A stretch of DNA of 64,000 bases from Spirochaeta thermophila DSM 6578 (GCF_000184345.1 NC_017583.1:1798001-1862000), one strand, 5' to 3'. Positions 35,613 through 44,610 are shown, counted from the stretch's first letter. Notes: a model not told the origin generated them from the sequence alone. Numbers and translations: made by a program.

Positions 35613-38132
35613 GTGTCTATGGATCCCAAAAAGCTGCCGGTATATCAGCAAAAGGACAAGATTCTCGAAGCACTGCAGACGCACCAGGTGATCGTGGTCG
35701 AGAGCCCGACGGGTTCTGGAAAGACCACCCAGCTTCCCATCATCCTCCATGAGGCGGGGTACACCCACGAGGGGATGGTGGGTATCACGCAACCGCGACG
35801 GATCGCCGCCGTATCGGTGAGCGACTTCATCGCCAAGGAGCTCGGCACGAGTGTCCCCGGCCTGGTGGGCTACAAGATGCGGTTCGAGGACATGACCACC
35901 CCGGCCACACGCATCAAGGTGATGACCGACGGTATCCTGCTCCAGGAGCTCAAAGGGGACTACGAGCTCTCACAGTATTCAGTCCTCATCGTGGACGAGG
36001 CCCATGAGCGGAGTCTCAACATAGACTTCATCCTGGGACTCCTCAAACAGATCGTGCAGGTACGGCCCGAGTTCAGGGTCATCATCTCCTCGGCCACCCT
36101 CAACACCCGGATCTTCTCCGAATACTTCTGGGACTGCCCCATCATCTCCATAGATACCCGCACCTATCCGGTGGAGGTCGTCTACGATCCCCCCGATCCC
36201 AACCTGGGCGAAGATGCGGTGTACGACAAGATCGTAGAGATCGTGGAAAAGGTGGTGGTGAAAGAGGAGCGGGAGGGGGATCTCCTCATCTTCCAGCCGG
36301 GGGAGGCCGACATAAAGGCGACCATCGGCGCACTCCTCTCCACCCCTTTCGCCCACAGGCTCTACGTCCTCCCTCTCTATGCGCGACTCAGCAAGGAGGA
36401 ACAGGAGGCGGTCTTCCCTCCCGCCCCTCCGGGCAGGACGAAGGTGGTGGTGGCCACCAATATCGCGGAGACGAGCGTGACCATCGACGGGATCACCACG
36501 GTGATCGATCCGGGTACGGCCAAGATCAACTACTACAACCCCAAAACCTTCACCTCCTCCCTGATACAGATGCCCATCTCCAAGGCGTCGGCCGAGCAGC
36601 GACGCGGGAGGGCAGGGCGTACTAGGCCGGGGGTGTGCTACCGCCTCTATACGGAGGAGGACTTCCAGAACCGGCCCGCCTTCACCATGGAGGAGATCTA
36701 CCGTACCGACCTCTCCGAGGTGGTGCTCCGCATGGCCGACCTGGGGATACGCGACTTCGCCTCGTTCGACTTCATCTCCCCGCCGGAGCGCGCCGGCATC
36801 ATCTCTGCAGTGGAGACCCTCCACCTCCTCGACGCCCTCGACGAGGGGAACAACCTCACCCCCATCGGCCAGATGATGGTGGAGTTTCCCCTCCTGCCAC
36901 GGCACTCGCGCATGATCCTGGAGGCGGCCTACCGCTATCCCGAGGTGATGCGTGAGGTGCTCATCGCCGCGTCGTTCCTCACCACTAAGAATCCCTTCCT
37001 CCTCCCCCAGGACGAGGAACTGGAGGCCCGGAGCGCCCACCACAGCTTCAGGGACAAGCTGGGTGACTTCGTCTCGTATCTCAAGCTCTTCCGCGCCTAC
37101 CAGGCCGCGCGGGACAAGGAGCGGTTCTGCCGGCGCTACTACCTCGACGAACGGGTGATGGACGAGATCCTCAACATAGAGGGTCAGCTCGAGCAGATCG
37201 TGGTGGACCTGGGGCTCCCCCTTCAGGAAGGAGGCCCCCTCAAGCACTACCTGTGCGCCGTGGCGCGCGGCCACATCCAATTCGTGTGCATCCGTTCGGG
37301 GAAGAACACGTACCGTACGCTCACCGCCGACAAGATAGAGATACACCCCGGGTCGGTCATGTACCGGGAGCGGCCGGACTACATCGTGGCCGGCGAGATC
37401 GTGCGGACGAGCAAGACCTTCGCGCGGTCGGTCTCCCCCCTCAAGGAGGAGTGGCTCGACGAGATCGCCCTGGGACTCGCCCAGAAGCTCGCCGAAAAGG
37501 CGAAGAAGAAGGCACTGAAAACCGAGAAGGGAAGGAGGAGGAAGGCCGAGCAGGAGATCACCCTGGGACGCCACACCTTCCCCCTCGCCACGTCCAAGAG
37601 CAAGAAGAAGATGGTGATCCTCCCCTGGAAGGAACTCAGGGAGGCCGTGGTTCGGGAGGGGGCCGTGCTCCCGCACTTCTATCGTGATCTCAAGGGCAAG
37701 ATCCTCTACCAGGACTACGAGATCATGTCGGGAGAGAAGCTGGAAGAGCTCGTGGAGGTCGCGCGGCTCGTGCGCCTCCCGCACGACTTCACCGAGCGCT
37801 GGCCCCGGGGGAAGAACTTCTCCGTGCCCCGTATGCTGAAAGACCTGGTGAAGCACCTTCCCCTCGTGCTCAAGGTGGCACCGGTGAAGAAGCAGGGCAA
37901 GCGCCTCGGGTTCCTCGCCCTCAGGACCGACGGGATAGGGACATTCTGGTTCTCTGCGATGCGGAACTACCTCATGGCGGCAGAAGAAAGCCTCGCAGCC
38001 CTGGAGTACCTCATCGACCAGCTCGCCTCGGTAGAGGACCCGGCGATACACGAGACCGTGAACAGGATATACCGCAAGCTCTCGAAGGCCGTGCTCCTGG
38101 AACAGGAACCCGTGGAGGGGGAGGAGGAGTAG
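35613..38132 (+). CDS. hrpA: HrpA-type DEAH-box ATP-dependent RNA helicase
   Basis: An 839-residue helicase of the DEAH/HrpA family. Walker A is ESPTGSGKTTQLP (residues about 29-41), motif II is VDEAHERS near residue 127, SAT motif III is ISSATL near residue 155, and motif VI is QRRGRAGRTRPG near residue 330. The ratchet/winged-helix (HA2) and OB-fold regions follow. It is shorter than E. coli HrpA (about 1300 residues) because the long C-terminal part is missing, and a basic segment KAKKKALKTEKGRRRKAE near residue 630 is unusual. The start is a GTG with GGAG six bases upstream. Its stop codon is directly adjacent to that of the convergent aroB gene. Confidence 0.93.
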   Translation: MSMDPKKLPVYQQKDKILEALQTHQVIVVESPTGSGKTTQLPIILHEAGYTHEGMVGITQPRRIAAVSVSDFIAKELGTSVPGLVGYKMRFEDMTTPATRIKVMTDGILLQELKGDYELSQYSVLIVDEAHERSLNIDFILGLLKQIVQVRPEFRVIISSATLNTRIFSEYFWDCPIISIDTRTYPVEVVYDPPDPNLGEDAVYDKIVEIVEKVVVKEEREGDLLIFQPGEADIKATIGALLSTPFAHRLYVLPLYARLSKEEQEAVFPPAPPGRTKVVVATNIAETSVTIDGITTVIDPGTAKINYYNPKTFTSSLIQMPISKASAEQRRGRAGRTRPGVCYRLYTEEDFQNRPAFTMEEIYRTDLSEVVLRMADLGIRDFASFDFISPPERAGIISAVETLHLLDALDEGNNLTPIGQMMVEFPLLPRHSRMILEAAYRYPEVMREVLIAASFLTTKNPFLLPQDEELEARSAHHSFRDKLGDFVSYLKLFRAYQAARDKERFCRRYYLDERVMDEILNIEGQLEQIVVDLGLPLQEGGPLKHYLCAVARGHIQFVCIRSGKNTYRTLTADKIEIHPGSVMYRERPDYIVAGEIVRTSKTFARSVSPLKEEWLDEIALGLAQKLAEKAKKKALKTEKGRRRKAEQEITLGRHTFPLATSKSKKKMVILPWKELREAVVREGAVLPHFYRDLKGKILYQDYEIMSGEKLEELVEVARLVRLPHDFTERWPRGKNFSVPRMLKDLVKHLPLVLKVAPVKKQGKRLGFLALRTDGIGTFWFSAMRNYLMAAEESLAALEYLIDQLASVEDPAIHETVNRIYRKLSKAVLLEQEPVEGEEE

Positions 38133-39176
38133 TCACTCCACGAACCGCTTCACGATTTCTGTGAGGACGGCCTCCTCCGGGTCCACCAGGAGGGTGTCTC
38201 CCATTCGACGCTGGACCACACACCGGATCTTCCCTCGCTGTTTCTTCTTGTCCATGCGCATGGCCTCGAGAAGAGCGGGAGGGGAGATCCCTCCGTCCAC
38301 GGTGGAAGGATACCCATAGGCATCGAGGAGGGCCGTGATCCTCTCCGCATAGGCCGCATCGGTGAGGCCGAGCCTGCTCCCCAGCTCCAGGGCACAGCGG
38401 ATACCCCAGGCCACGGCCTCGCCGTGCGTGAAACGGGAGAAACCGGTGACCGACTCGAGGGCATGACCGAACGTGTGTCCAAGGTTGAGGAATGCCCGCC
38501 TCCCCCCTTCTCTGAAGTCCGACTCCACCACCTCGGCCTTCACCCTCAGAGCCCGTTCCACCATCTCCTGCACGAGGGCCTTCTCCCGTAGGAGGATCCG
38601 CTCTCGTTCCCTCTCAAGCACGCGGAGGAGATCCTCATCGCCCAGCATGGCACTCTTTATCACCTCTGCGAGTCCGCTCCGGTACTCCCGCTCGGGCAGA
38701 CTCGCCACGAACGGCACCGCAAGGCGCACTTCCCGGGCGGGATAGAAGGTGCCCACCATGTTCTTGTAGGAAAGGAAGTCTATGCCCGTCTTCCCGCCGA
38801 GAGCCGCATCCACCATGGCGAGCAAGGTGGTGGGGACGAGCACCACCTCTATCCCCCGCATGTAGAGCGAAGCGGCAAAGGCGGTCACGTCGGTGACCGC
38901 ACCCCCTCCCACCCCCAGGAAGACCGCATCCCTGCCGAAACCTCGGGAGAAGCCTTCCCCGAGGATTCGCTCCACGCTCCCCCAACGTTTCCCCTGCTCC
39001 CCGGGGGGAAGGATCACCTGCGGATACCTGAGGGTGGGAGGGAGGAGCGCCCCGACATGCTCGTCGGTCACGAGCAGCACGTCCCTGTCTTCGAAACCAG
39101 AGAAGACCTCATCGAGCGAACTGCGGACCACTGTGGTGGTGAACTCGCCGAGCCGAACGGAAAACAAAACATCCAT
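38133..39176 (-). CDS. aroB: 3-dehydroquinate synthase
   Basis: A 347-residue enzyme of the shikimate pathway that converts DAHP to 3-dehydroquinate with NAD and a divalent metal. Seen are LPPGEQGKRW near residue 55, VFLGVGGGAVTDVTAFAASLYMRG (glycine-rich NAD loop, near residue 85), PTTLLAMVDAALGGKTGID, and GHTFGHALE near residue 235 (metal-binding histidines). I take the ATG at 39176 as the start: a TATACT box ends seven bases upstream and no ribosome binding site exists, pointing to a leaderless message. The longer reading from 39218 looks non-coding. The 3' end abuts the helicase gene with no gap. Confidence 0.95.
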   Translation of the reverse strand: MDVLFSVRLGEFTTTVVRSSLDEVFSGFEDRDVLLVTDEHVGALLPPTLRYPQVILPPGEQGKRWGSVERILGEGFSRGFGRDAVFLGVGGGAVTDVTAFAASLYMRGIEVVLVPTTLLAMVDAALGGKTGIDFLSYKNMVGTFYPAREVRLAVPFVASLPEREYRSGLAEVIKSAMLGDEDLLRVLERERERILLREKALVQEMVERALRVKAEVVESDFREGGRRAFLNLGHTFGHALESVTGFSRFTHGEAVAWGIRCALELGSRLGLTDAAYAERITALLDAYGYPSTVDGGISPPALLEAMRMDKKKQRGKIRCVVQRRMGDTLLVDPEEAVLTEIVKRFVE

Positions 39177-39183
39177 GGAGGGG

Positions 39184-39212
39184 AGTATAACAGGGACTAA
39201 AAAGACGCACAA
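39184..39212 (-). promoter_or_regulatory. Leaderless promoter of aroB
   Basis: On the minus strand, TTGTGC (39207-39212), 17 bases, TATACT (39184-39189), then only seven bases to the ATG at 39176. Transcription would begin at or next to the start codon. Confidence 0.5.
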
Positions 39213-39255
39213 CGGCACCCCACCTCGAAATTATCACGAATTTTGCCTTTCCCCC

Positions 39256-39284
39256 TTGACCCTTACTCATAAAAAGAGTACTGT
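39256..39284 (+). promoter_or_regulatory. Promoter of the RRM protein gene
   Basis: TTGACC (39256-39261), 17 bases, TACTGT (39279-39284). This leaves an untranslated leader of about 125 bases before the ATG at 39416, long enough for post-transcriptional control; such leaders are common in cold-inducible genes, but no structure was worked out. Confidence 0.45.
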
Positions 39285-39415
39285 ATATGCGAGTTAAGGA
39301 AACGGCAGAAAGCAAGGGTCATTTTACACCTTTTCCTTCCTGAACATTTCCCCATACTCCTCTATCGTAGATAGAGTCACTGTTCACTCCCTTCGGGGAA
39401 AGAGGATTTTTTTGT

Positions 39416-39721
39416 ATGTCTTTCAAGATTTACGCGGGTAATCTCAATTACCAGACCACAGAGGACACGCTCCGCCAGCTCTTCGAGCAGTACGGAGAGG
39501 TCGAGTCGGTGAAGATCATCACCGATCGTGATTCGGGTTTTTCCAAAGGCTTCGGTTTCGTGGAAATGGCGAGCGAAGAGGCGGGCGAAGCTGCTATCAG
39601 CGCGCTCAACCAGCACGAGGTCGACGGCAGGCAGCTGAGGGTCAACAAAGCCCATGAGCGAGGAGGCCGATCCTCATTCGGAGGCGATCGCTCACGTGGC
39701 TCTTCATATCGTTACTACTAA
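39416..39721 (+). CDS. RRM-domain RNA-binding protein
   Basis: A 101-residue protein made of one RNA recognition motif. RNP2 is KIYAGNL (residues 4-10) and RNP1 is KGFGFVEM (residues about 44-51), each with the aromatic RNA-stacking residues. A short tail rich in glycine, serine and arginine (HERGGRSSFGGDRSRGSSY) ends the chain. This is the layout of the small RbpA-like proteins of spirochaetes and cyanobacteria, often cold-induced and thought to act as RNA chaperones. The ribosome binding site is AGAGGA nine bases upstream. A strong terminator follows, so the gene is probably expressed alone. Confidence 0.93.
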   Translation: MSFKIYAGNLNYQTTEDTLRQLFEQYGEVESVKIITDRDSGFSKGFGFVEMASEEAGEAAISALNQHEVDGRQLRVNKAHERGGRSSFGGDRSRGSSYRYY

Positions 39722-39741
39722 AGAAAACGAAATGACGTCAC

Positions 39742-39769
39742 AAAGGCCGGCTGGAGCCGGCCTTTTTTC
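39742..39769 (+). terminator. Rho-independent terminator of the RRM gene
   Basis: AAAGGCCGGC, loop TGGA, GCCGGCCTTT: a perfect ten-base stem followed by a run of T. It begins 20 bases after the stop codon. Confidence 0.95.
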
Positions 39770-39833
39770 ATTCCAGGGGAAGGGAGCCGTCGAGGGCTGT
39801 CAAGATGGAGTGTATAAAGGCCCTGCACGGGGA

Positions 39834-39865
39834 CAGGAGGAACGCGCACCTACCGGTTCCTCCTG
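39834..39865. promoter_or_regulatory. Perfect inverted repeat upstream of the SLBB gene
   Basis: CAGGAGGAAC and GTTCCTCCTG (ten bases each, perfect) separated by 12 bases, located 35 bases before the SLBB promoter. It has no T-run, so a protein-binding site or transcript hairpin is more likely than a terminator. Confidence 0.4.
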
Positions 39866-39899
39866 CCTCGTCGTCAGACGCGTGGTCGACGGCGCCCGG

Positions 39900-39928
39900 T
39901 TGACCCCGCTTTTCGGCTCTGTTAGCAT
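39900..39928 (+). promoter_or_regulatory. Leaderless promoter of the SLBB export gene
   Basis: TTGACC (39900-39905), 17 bases, TAGCAT (39923-39928), then six bases to the ATG at 39935. No ribosome binding site precedes the start. Confidence 0.5.
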
Positions 39929-39934
39929 GCTCGC

Positions 39935-41407
39935 ATGAGAAGAAGCCTGCTTTTCCTTATGGTGTTGTTTCTTGGGGGAAGCATCACCGTTTCCGCTCTC
40001 GACAAACAGGAGATCGCTCAGAAGATACAGCACATACCCGACTATGAACCCGTGCCGGGCGATGTCTATACCCTCACCCTGGGGCTGGGAGGACTCATCA
40101 ACGGTGGAGAGGTGAAGACCATCCAGATCCCCCTCCAGCAGGACTACACCATGGAAGTGCCCTTCCTGGGGACCATCAGCGCCCGTGGGAGGACCTTCCA
40201 GGATCTCCGGAAGACAGTCCTTCAAGGAATAAAAAACCGAGTCTCACTCCAGTACGTGGACTTCACCCTCACCGTGCCTGCGGTCTTCGATGTAGTGGTA
40301 TACGGTGCGGTGAACACTCCCGGCAAGACCACGGCATACTCCCTCATGACCCTCTACGAGGCTCTCGGTGCGGCTGATGGCCCACGGGAGGGGGCGAGCC
40401 TGAGGCATGTGCAGCTCGAACGGAAGGGCACCGTCACCTCATACGACCTTCTCGCCTTTCTCGCCTTCGGGGACGAGACCCAGAACCCCCGTCTCAAGCC
40501 CGGGGACAAGATCCACGTGCCGGTGGCTCAACAGGGAGTAAAGATACAGGGCGCGGTCCTCAATCCCGGATCGTTCGAGCTCGTGGAGGGTGATACACTC
40601 ACGACCATGCTCTCCTTTGCAGGGGGTGTACTTCCCACTGCCTCACCCGATGTCACGGTGCTCAGACTCGACGAGGGGGGCCAGTACCGCACCCTCACGA
40701 CCTCCCTCGATGAGGCGGACCGCTTCGTGCTTCAGAACGGTGACGTCATATCGATCTCCTCCCGGCTCGAACAGGCGGGTTCCGTCGTGGTGGAAGGGGC
40801 ATTCTTTGGAAAGAGCGCGGAAAAGCCCGAGGCGCGTTCCATCCCCGAGGCCCCCGTCAGGGTGAGTATCCCCTATCACGAGGGCATGAGTGTCCTGGAG
40901 GTCCTCAAACTGGTGGGAGGACCCACGCCGTACGCCGCCGCCGAGAAGGCGCGTATCATCAGGAAAGACGGGTCCAGCCTCGCCCTGCCCCAGCTCTCCG
41001 CACTCTGGGAGACCGGTGATGCAGGGATGGATGTGCCTCTCAAGCCGGGTGACTACTTCGTGGTGCCCATGAAACCGCTCAAGGTCTTCGTGGGAGGCAA
41101 CGTGAACAGCCCCGGTTCTTTCCCCTTCGCGGCGGGGTACACCGTAGGAGAGTACCTCGCTCTCGCCCACGGCCTCGACCCAAAGACCGGGAGTCCTGAT
41201 GCACTCTACTTCGTCTCCGCCGACGGTACGGCCACCAAGGTGGACCTCACCACGGTGGTGGAGGAACCGGGTACGGTGATCTACGCGGGCAACAATGCCT
41301 GGAAGTACACCACGGACACCATGGCGGATGTCTCCGTGGTGGTGGGCTTCTTCAACACCCTGGTGAACTTCGGGATAAACGTACTTGATCTGATCGGAAG
41401 ATTCTAA
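39935..41407 (+). CDS. SLBB-domain polysaccharide export protein (Wza-related)
   Basis: A 490-residue exported protein starting MRRSLLFLMVLFLGGSITVSA, a signal peptide without a lipobox. The Poly_export domain is seen around residues 35-115 (DYEPVPGDVYTLTL and YTMEVPFLGTISARGRTF), and three SLBB-type repeats follow (VVYGAVNTPGKTTAYSLMTL, IQGAVLNPGSFELVEGDTL and VFVGGNVNSPGSFPFAAGYT). Such proteins form the outer-membrane or periplasmic channel for polysaccharide export with a Wzz/Wzc partner. It is not next to the polysaccharide cluster (which ends about 7.7 kb away), but may serve it. The start is leaderless by sequence, and a terminator follows the stop codon. Confidence 0.88.
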   Translation: MRRSLLFLMVLFLGGSITVSALDKQEIAQKIQHIPDYEPVPGDVYTLTLGLGGLINGGEVKTIQIPLQQDYTMEVPFLGTISARGRTFQDLRKTVLQGIKNRVSLQYVDFTLTVPAVFDVVVYGAVNTPGKTTAYSLMTLYEALGAADGPREGASLRHVQLERKGTVTSYDLLAFLAFGDETQNPRLKPGDKIHVPVAQQGVKIQGAVLNPGSFELVEGDTLTTMLSFAGGVLPTASPDVTVLRLDEGGQYRTLTTSLDEADRFVLQNGDVISISSRLEQAGSVVVEGAFFGKSAEKPEARSIPEAPVRVSIPYHEGMSVLEVLKLVGGPTPYAAAEKARIIRKDGSSLALPQLSALWETGDAGMDVPLKPGDYFVVPMKPLKVFVGGNVNSPGSFPFAAGYTVGEYLALAHGLDPKTGSPDALYFVSADGTATKVDLTTVVEEPGTVIYAGNNAWKYTTDTMADVSVVVGFFNTLVNFGINVLDLIGRF

Positions 41408-41422
41408 CAAATAGAGCTGATC

Positions 41423-41466
41423 CGGGAGGCGCTCTTCTTGAAGAGGAGAGGGCCTCCCGTCTCTTT
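41423..41466 (+). terminator. Terminator after the SLBB gene
   Basis: CGGGAGGC and GCCTCCCG pair perfectly, with an inner CTCTTC/GAAGAG helix, then a T-rich tail (TCTCTTTTATT). It lies 16 bases after the stop. Confidence 0.85.
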
Positions 41467-41496
41467 TATTATTCGTCGATCCTTCCGATCATGCAC

Positions 41497-41829
41497 TCAA
41501 CTGCGGGAAGTCATGGATGTCCCTCCCTCTCGAGTCAAGATGAGAGAGAGAAGCTCCTTCACAAAGGGATCTATGAGGGAATATGTACGTTTGTTGCCTT
41601 TCACATCGGCCCGGACTATGCCGTGTTCCTTCAGCACCGCCAGATGCTGCGACACCACCGGCTGAGGTTGCTCGAGACAAGTCCACAGATCGGAGACACA
41701 GGGTTCCTCCCCTGTGGCGATGAGGCACAGCAACTTGAGGCGCACGGGATGCCCGCAGGCCTTCAACTTCCTCGCGTACTGTTCCACGAGCTCTTCCTCG
41801 AAACAGAGCAACTTTCCCTTCTCGTCCAT
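41497..41829 (-). CDS. ArsR-family transcriptional regulator
   Basis: A 110-residue winged-helix repressor. Residues about 20-40 (ARKLKACGHPVRLKLLCLIATG) and the recognition helix CLEQPQPVVSQHLAVLKEHGIV (near residues 53-74) are classic ArsR. A cysteine next to the helix (EEPCVSDLWTC) could bind metal or thiol reagents, as in ArsR/SmtB sensors. I use the ATG at 41829, with GGAG six bases upstream. The likely target is its own promoter region, since the gene stands between the SLBB gene (convergent) and the cysteine desulfurase gene (divergent). The sensed ligand is unknown. Confidence 0.9.
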   Translation of the reverse strand: MDEKGKLLCFEEELVEQYARKLKACGHPVRLKLLCLIATGEEPCVSDLWTCLEQPQPVVSQHLAVLKEHGIVRADVKGNKRTYSLIDPFVKELLSLILTREGGTSMTSRS

Positions 41830-41841
41830 GATCCGCTCCAC

Positions 41842-42138
41842 ATGATTACCGCATTAAGAAATAGCACTCGGCCTATGACTGAGACGCATCTCCAGGATAC
41901 ACAATTTCTCCAAAAATTGCAAATGTTTTTTCGAAGAAGAATGGCTCAAAGGAGATTCCATACACGGATCCGTATGAATCATATTCCTAATATACCGACA
42001 TCCCGGTCAAACGTACAACGGGCATGGGAATCGACTCTTTTCTCTTGATTGGATCTCGAACCAGAAGAAGCCCCGCGGATTCCCCCCTCGTTCCCGGCGC
42101 TCGTCCGCCACGGACGGTCCCCGCATGAGCGGTTCGGC
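41842..42138. other. Intergenic stretch between the ArsR gene and the cysteine desulfurase gene
   Basis: About 350 bases without a gene separate the two divergent starts. I see no RNA gene. One spaced palindrome, CAATTT and AAATTG (41902-41907 and 41914-41919), could be an ArsR operator, but it is short and weak. The right half is GC-rich and ends in the cysteine desulfurase promoter (42139-42167). Confidence 0.5.
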
Positions 42139-42167
42139 TTGAAGGAGGATGCCCTTTGAGGTATAGT
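42139..42167 (+). promoter_or_regulatory. Leaderless promoter of the cysteine desulfurase gene
   Basis: TTGAAG (42139-42144), 17 bases, TATAGT (42162-42167), then nine bases to the ATG at 42177. The GGAGG seen in the spacer is too far from the start to serve it. Confidence 0.5.
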
Positions 42168-42176
42168 TGAGCCACT

Positions 42177-43331
42177 ATGAGGGTATACCTGGACTGGGCC
42201 GCCTCTTCCCCACCCGATCCCGAGATCCTCGACCTGCAACGACGGGTTGCGGAAGACATGTTCGCCAATCCCTCCTCCCTTCACACCATGGGCCGCAAGG
42301 CCCAGGAGGCGCTCCACCAGGCACGAGAGAAAGCGGCCCTGTCCCTCGGGACCACGACGGAACGCATATACTTCACCTCCGGGGCCACGGAGTCGAACAA
42401 CATCGTTTTCACCTCGCTGCTCCTCAGACGGAGAGACGGCCATGTGGTGACCTCCGCCATCGAACACTCCTCGGCCTGGGAGCCGGCCCTCCTCCTCAAG
42501 CGCCTGGGTTACGAGGTGACGAGCGTGCGGCCCCGATCGGACGGGATACTCACCCCCGAGGATGTCGTGGAAGCAGTGAGACCCGACACCCTCCTCGTGA
42601 GCGTGATGTTGGTGAACAACGAGACGGGGGCCATCCAGCCGGTGAGAGAAATCGCGGAGGCGGTGCGGGAGCGGGCAGGAAGACGAGTCCACATCCACTC
42701 CGACGTGGTCCAGGCGGTGGGTAAGATACCGGTAGACCTCGAGGCACTGGGGGTGGATTCGGCCTCGGTGAGCATGCACAAGTTCAGAGGGCCGCGAGGA
42801 GTGGGGATACTCTATCTCGCCCGACAGATAGAGGTGCTCTACGCGGGCGGCGGTCAGGAGTGGGGGATGCGGCCGGGCACAGAGAACCTGCCCGGCATCG
42901 TGGCGGGTTCGGAAGCCCTCGTCCGGGCGGTACGCCGACGTGAGGAAGGGGCGGAACAGGCCTCCCGCCTCATGGGCCGCCTCATCGAAGGTCTGTGCGA
43001 AATGAAGGGGGTGCAGATCCTTCCGGAGGAACGGCTCACCGTGCCGGAACGATATTCCCCTTTCATCCTCACCGTGAGTTTTCCCCCCGTCCCCGGCGAG
43101 GTCATACAGCGGGTGCTGAACGATGCCGGATTCGCGGTCTCCACCGGATCGGCCTGTGCTTCCCACAAGGGCAAGGGGAGAAGGGTGCTCGATGCGATGG
43201 GTATACCGGAAGAGGTGAGCTTCTCGAGCATCCGCATTTCCATCGGCCCCGACACCACGGAGGATGACATCGAGGAGTTCCTGCGATATGCGAGGAAGGA
43301 ACTCCCACTCCTCATGAAGGTGGCCCGATGA
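42177..43331 (+). CDS. Cysteine desulfurase (NifS/IscS family)
   Basis: A 384-residue PLP enzyme that takes sulfur from cysteine for tRNA thiolation or iron-sulfur clusters. The PLP lysine is K202 in SMHKFRGPRG, and the persulfide cysteine is C327 in STGSACASHKGKG. The FTSGATESNN motif near residue 65 binds the cofactor. It starts with the typical YLDWAASSPP. The ThiI gene lies 94 bases downstream in the same direction, so its best supported role is sulfur supply to ThiI, as in NifZ-ThiI of Bacillus. The start is leaderless by sequence. Confidence 0.93.
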   Translation: MRVYLDWAASSPPDPEILDLQRRVAEDMFANPSSLHTMGRKAQEALHQAREKAALSLGTTTERIYFTSGATESNNIVFTSLLLRRRDGHVVTSAIEHSSAWEPALLLKRLGYEVTSVRPRSDGILTPEDVVEAVRPDTLLVSVMLVNNETGAIQPVREIAEAVRERAGRRVHIHSDVVQAVGKIPVDLEALGVDSASVSMHKFRGPRGVGILYLARQIEVLYAGGGQEWGMRPGTENLPGIVAGSEALVRAVRRREEGAEQASRLMGRLIEGLCEMKGVQILPEERLTVPERYSPFILTVSFPPVPGEVIQRVLNDAGFAVSTGSACASHKGKGRRVLDAMGIPEEVSFSSIRISIGPDTTEDDIEEFLRYARKELPLLMKVAR

Positions 43332-43425
43332 TCTCGAGCCGGAGCAAGACCGCCTCATGCGCATAGGCCTCTCGAATCCACGGAAGCCGGTGGAACCATC
43401 AAGCTGAGACCGAAAGGAGTACGGG

Positions 43426-44610
43426 ATGAGGAAGGTGTTCATCGTGATGTGCGGCGAACTCACCCTCAAGGGCGAGAACAAGGGTTTCTTCGAGGAGACG
43501 CTCAAGAGGAATATACTCCAACGCATCGGTGGAGACGTCCAGATCGAGCACAAACACCAGCGGTTCTACATCGCCTGCAGCCCCGATCGGGAGAGCAGAG
43601 TGAGAGAGGCTCTCGGCTCGACCTTCGGGATCGTGAAATACGCACCCGCCCTCGAGCTTCCCAAGGAGATGGAGGCCATAAAGGGAGCCGCCCTCCTCCT
43701 GGCCCGGGAGGCGGTAGAGACCACGGGGACTACCGTCTTCAAGATAGAGGCCAAGCGTACCGACAAGAGCTTCCCCCTCACCTCCTACGACATCGCAAAA
43801 GAACTCGGCGCCCTCCTCCTCGAACACGATCCCAGACTCTCCGTTCGGATGACCCGCCCCGACTGGAGCATCAAGGTGGAGATCAGGGACAAGGCCTACC
43901 TCTTCTGGGAAGAAGTGCCCGGTCCCGGGGGCCTGCCGGTGGGATCGAGCGGGACCGGCATGCTCCTCCTCTCGGGCGGCATCGACTCCCCGGTGGCCGG
44001 CTATCTCATGGCCAAGAGAGGCCTCTCCCTCCACGCCGCCTACTTCCACACCTATCCCTACACCTCGGACGACGCCCGCAAGAAGGTGGAAACCCTCGCC
44101 GCCATCCTGAGCCGGTGGACGGGGCGGGTGGTGCTCCACGTGGTACCCTTCACCGAGGCCCAGATCCACATCAATCGGCATGCCCGGAAGAACGAGATCA
44201 CCCTCCACATGCGGGCAGCCATGGTCCGCATCGCCACCATCCTCGCCGGACGCGTGGGTGCATCCTGCCTCATCACGGGAGAAAGCCTGGGACAGGTTGC
44301 GAGTCAGACCGCAGAGAGCATGAGGTTCACCCAACACACCACCGATCTGCCCATCTTCCGCCCCCTCGTGGGGATGGACAAGCAGGAGATCATCGCCCTC
44401 GCGCGGCGAATCGGAACCTTCGAGACATCCATCCTCCCCTATGCGGACTGTTGCACGCTCTTCTCTCCGGAACATCCTCTCATCCGGCCTCACTTCGAAC
44501 CGATGAGAGAGGCCTATAAAACGCTCGAGATCGACCCACACCTCAGGGAAGCTGCAGACAAGGCCGAACACCTCGTCTTCGAGCTTGGACAGCAGCGTGA
44601 GAAGGCATAA
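43426..44610 (+). CDS. thiI: tRNA 4-thiouridine synthetase ThiI
   Basis: A 394-residue enzyme that adenylates U8 of tRNA and inserts sulfur. The N-terminal ferredoxin-like and THUMP region is residues about 1-165 (CGELTLKGENKGFFEETL is the usual start). The PP-loop, LLSGGIDSPVAGYLMA, is near residue 184, and ITGESLGQVASQT near residue 285 completes the ATP site. There is no C-terminal rhodanese domain, so an external desulfurase must transfer sulfur directly; the gene just upstream is the natural donor. The ribosome binding site AAGGAG precedes the ATG. Confidence 0.95.
   Translation: MRKVFIVMCGELTLKGENKGFFEETLKRNILQRIGGDVQIEHKHQRFYIACSPDRESRVREALGSTFGIVKYAPALELPKEMEAIKGAALLLAREAVETTGTTVFKIEAKRTDKSFPLTSYDIAKELGALLLEHDPRLSVRMTRPDWSIKVEIRDKAYLFWEEVPGPGGLPVGSSGTGMLLLSGGIDSPVAGYLMAKRGLSLHAAYFHTYPYTSDDARKKVETLAAILSRWTGRVVLHVVPFTEAQIHINRHARKNEITLHMRAAMVRIATILAGRVGASCLITGESLGQVASQTAESMRFTQHTTDLPIFRPLVGMDKQEIIALARRIGTFETSILPYADCCTLFSPEHPLIRPHFEPMREAYKTLEIDPHLREAADKAEHLVFELGQQREKA

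Noticed and set aside
35979-38051. 690-codon minus-strand reading opposite the helicase gene
   Set aside because: Histidine- and glutamate-rich shadow without motifs; the plus strand encodes a complete DEAH helicase.
42000-42110. Sequence resembling a tRNA T-arm (GGTTCGAGATCC on the minus strand)
   Set aside because: The flanking bases do not pair and no acceptor stem or anticodon arm fits.
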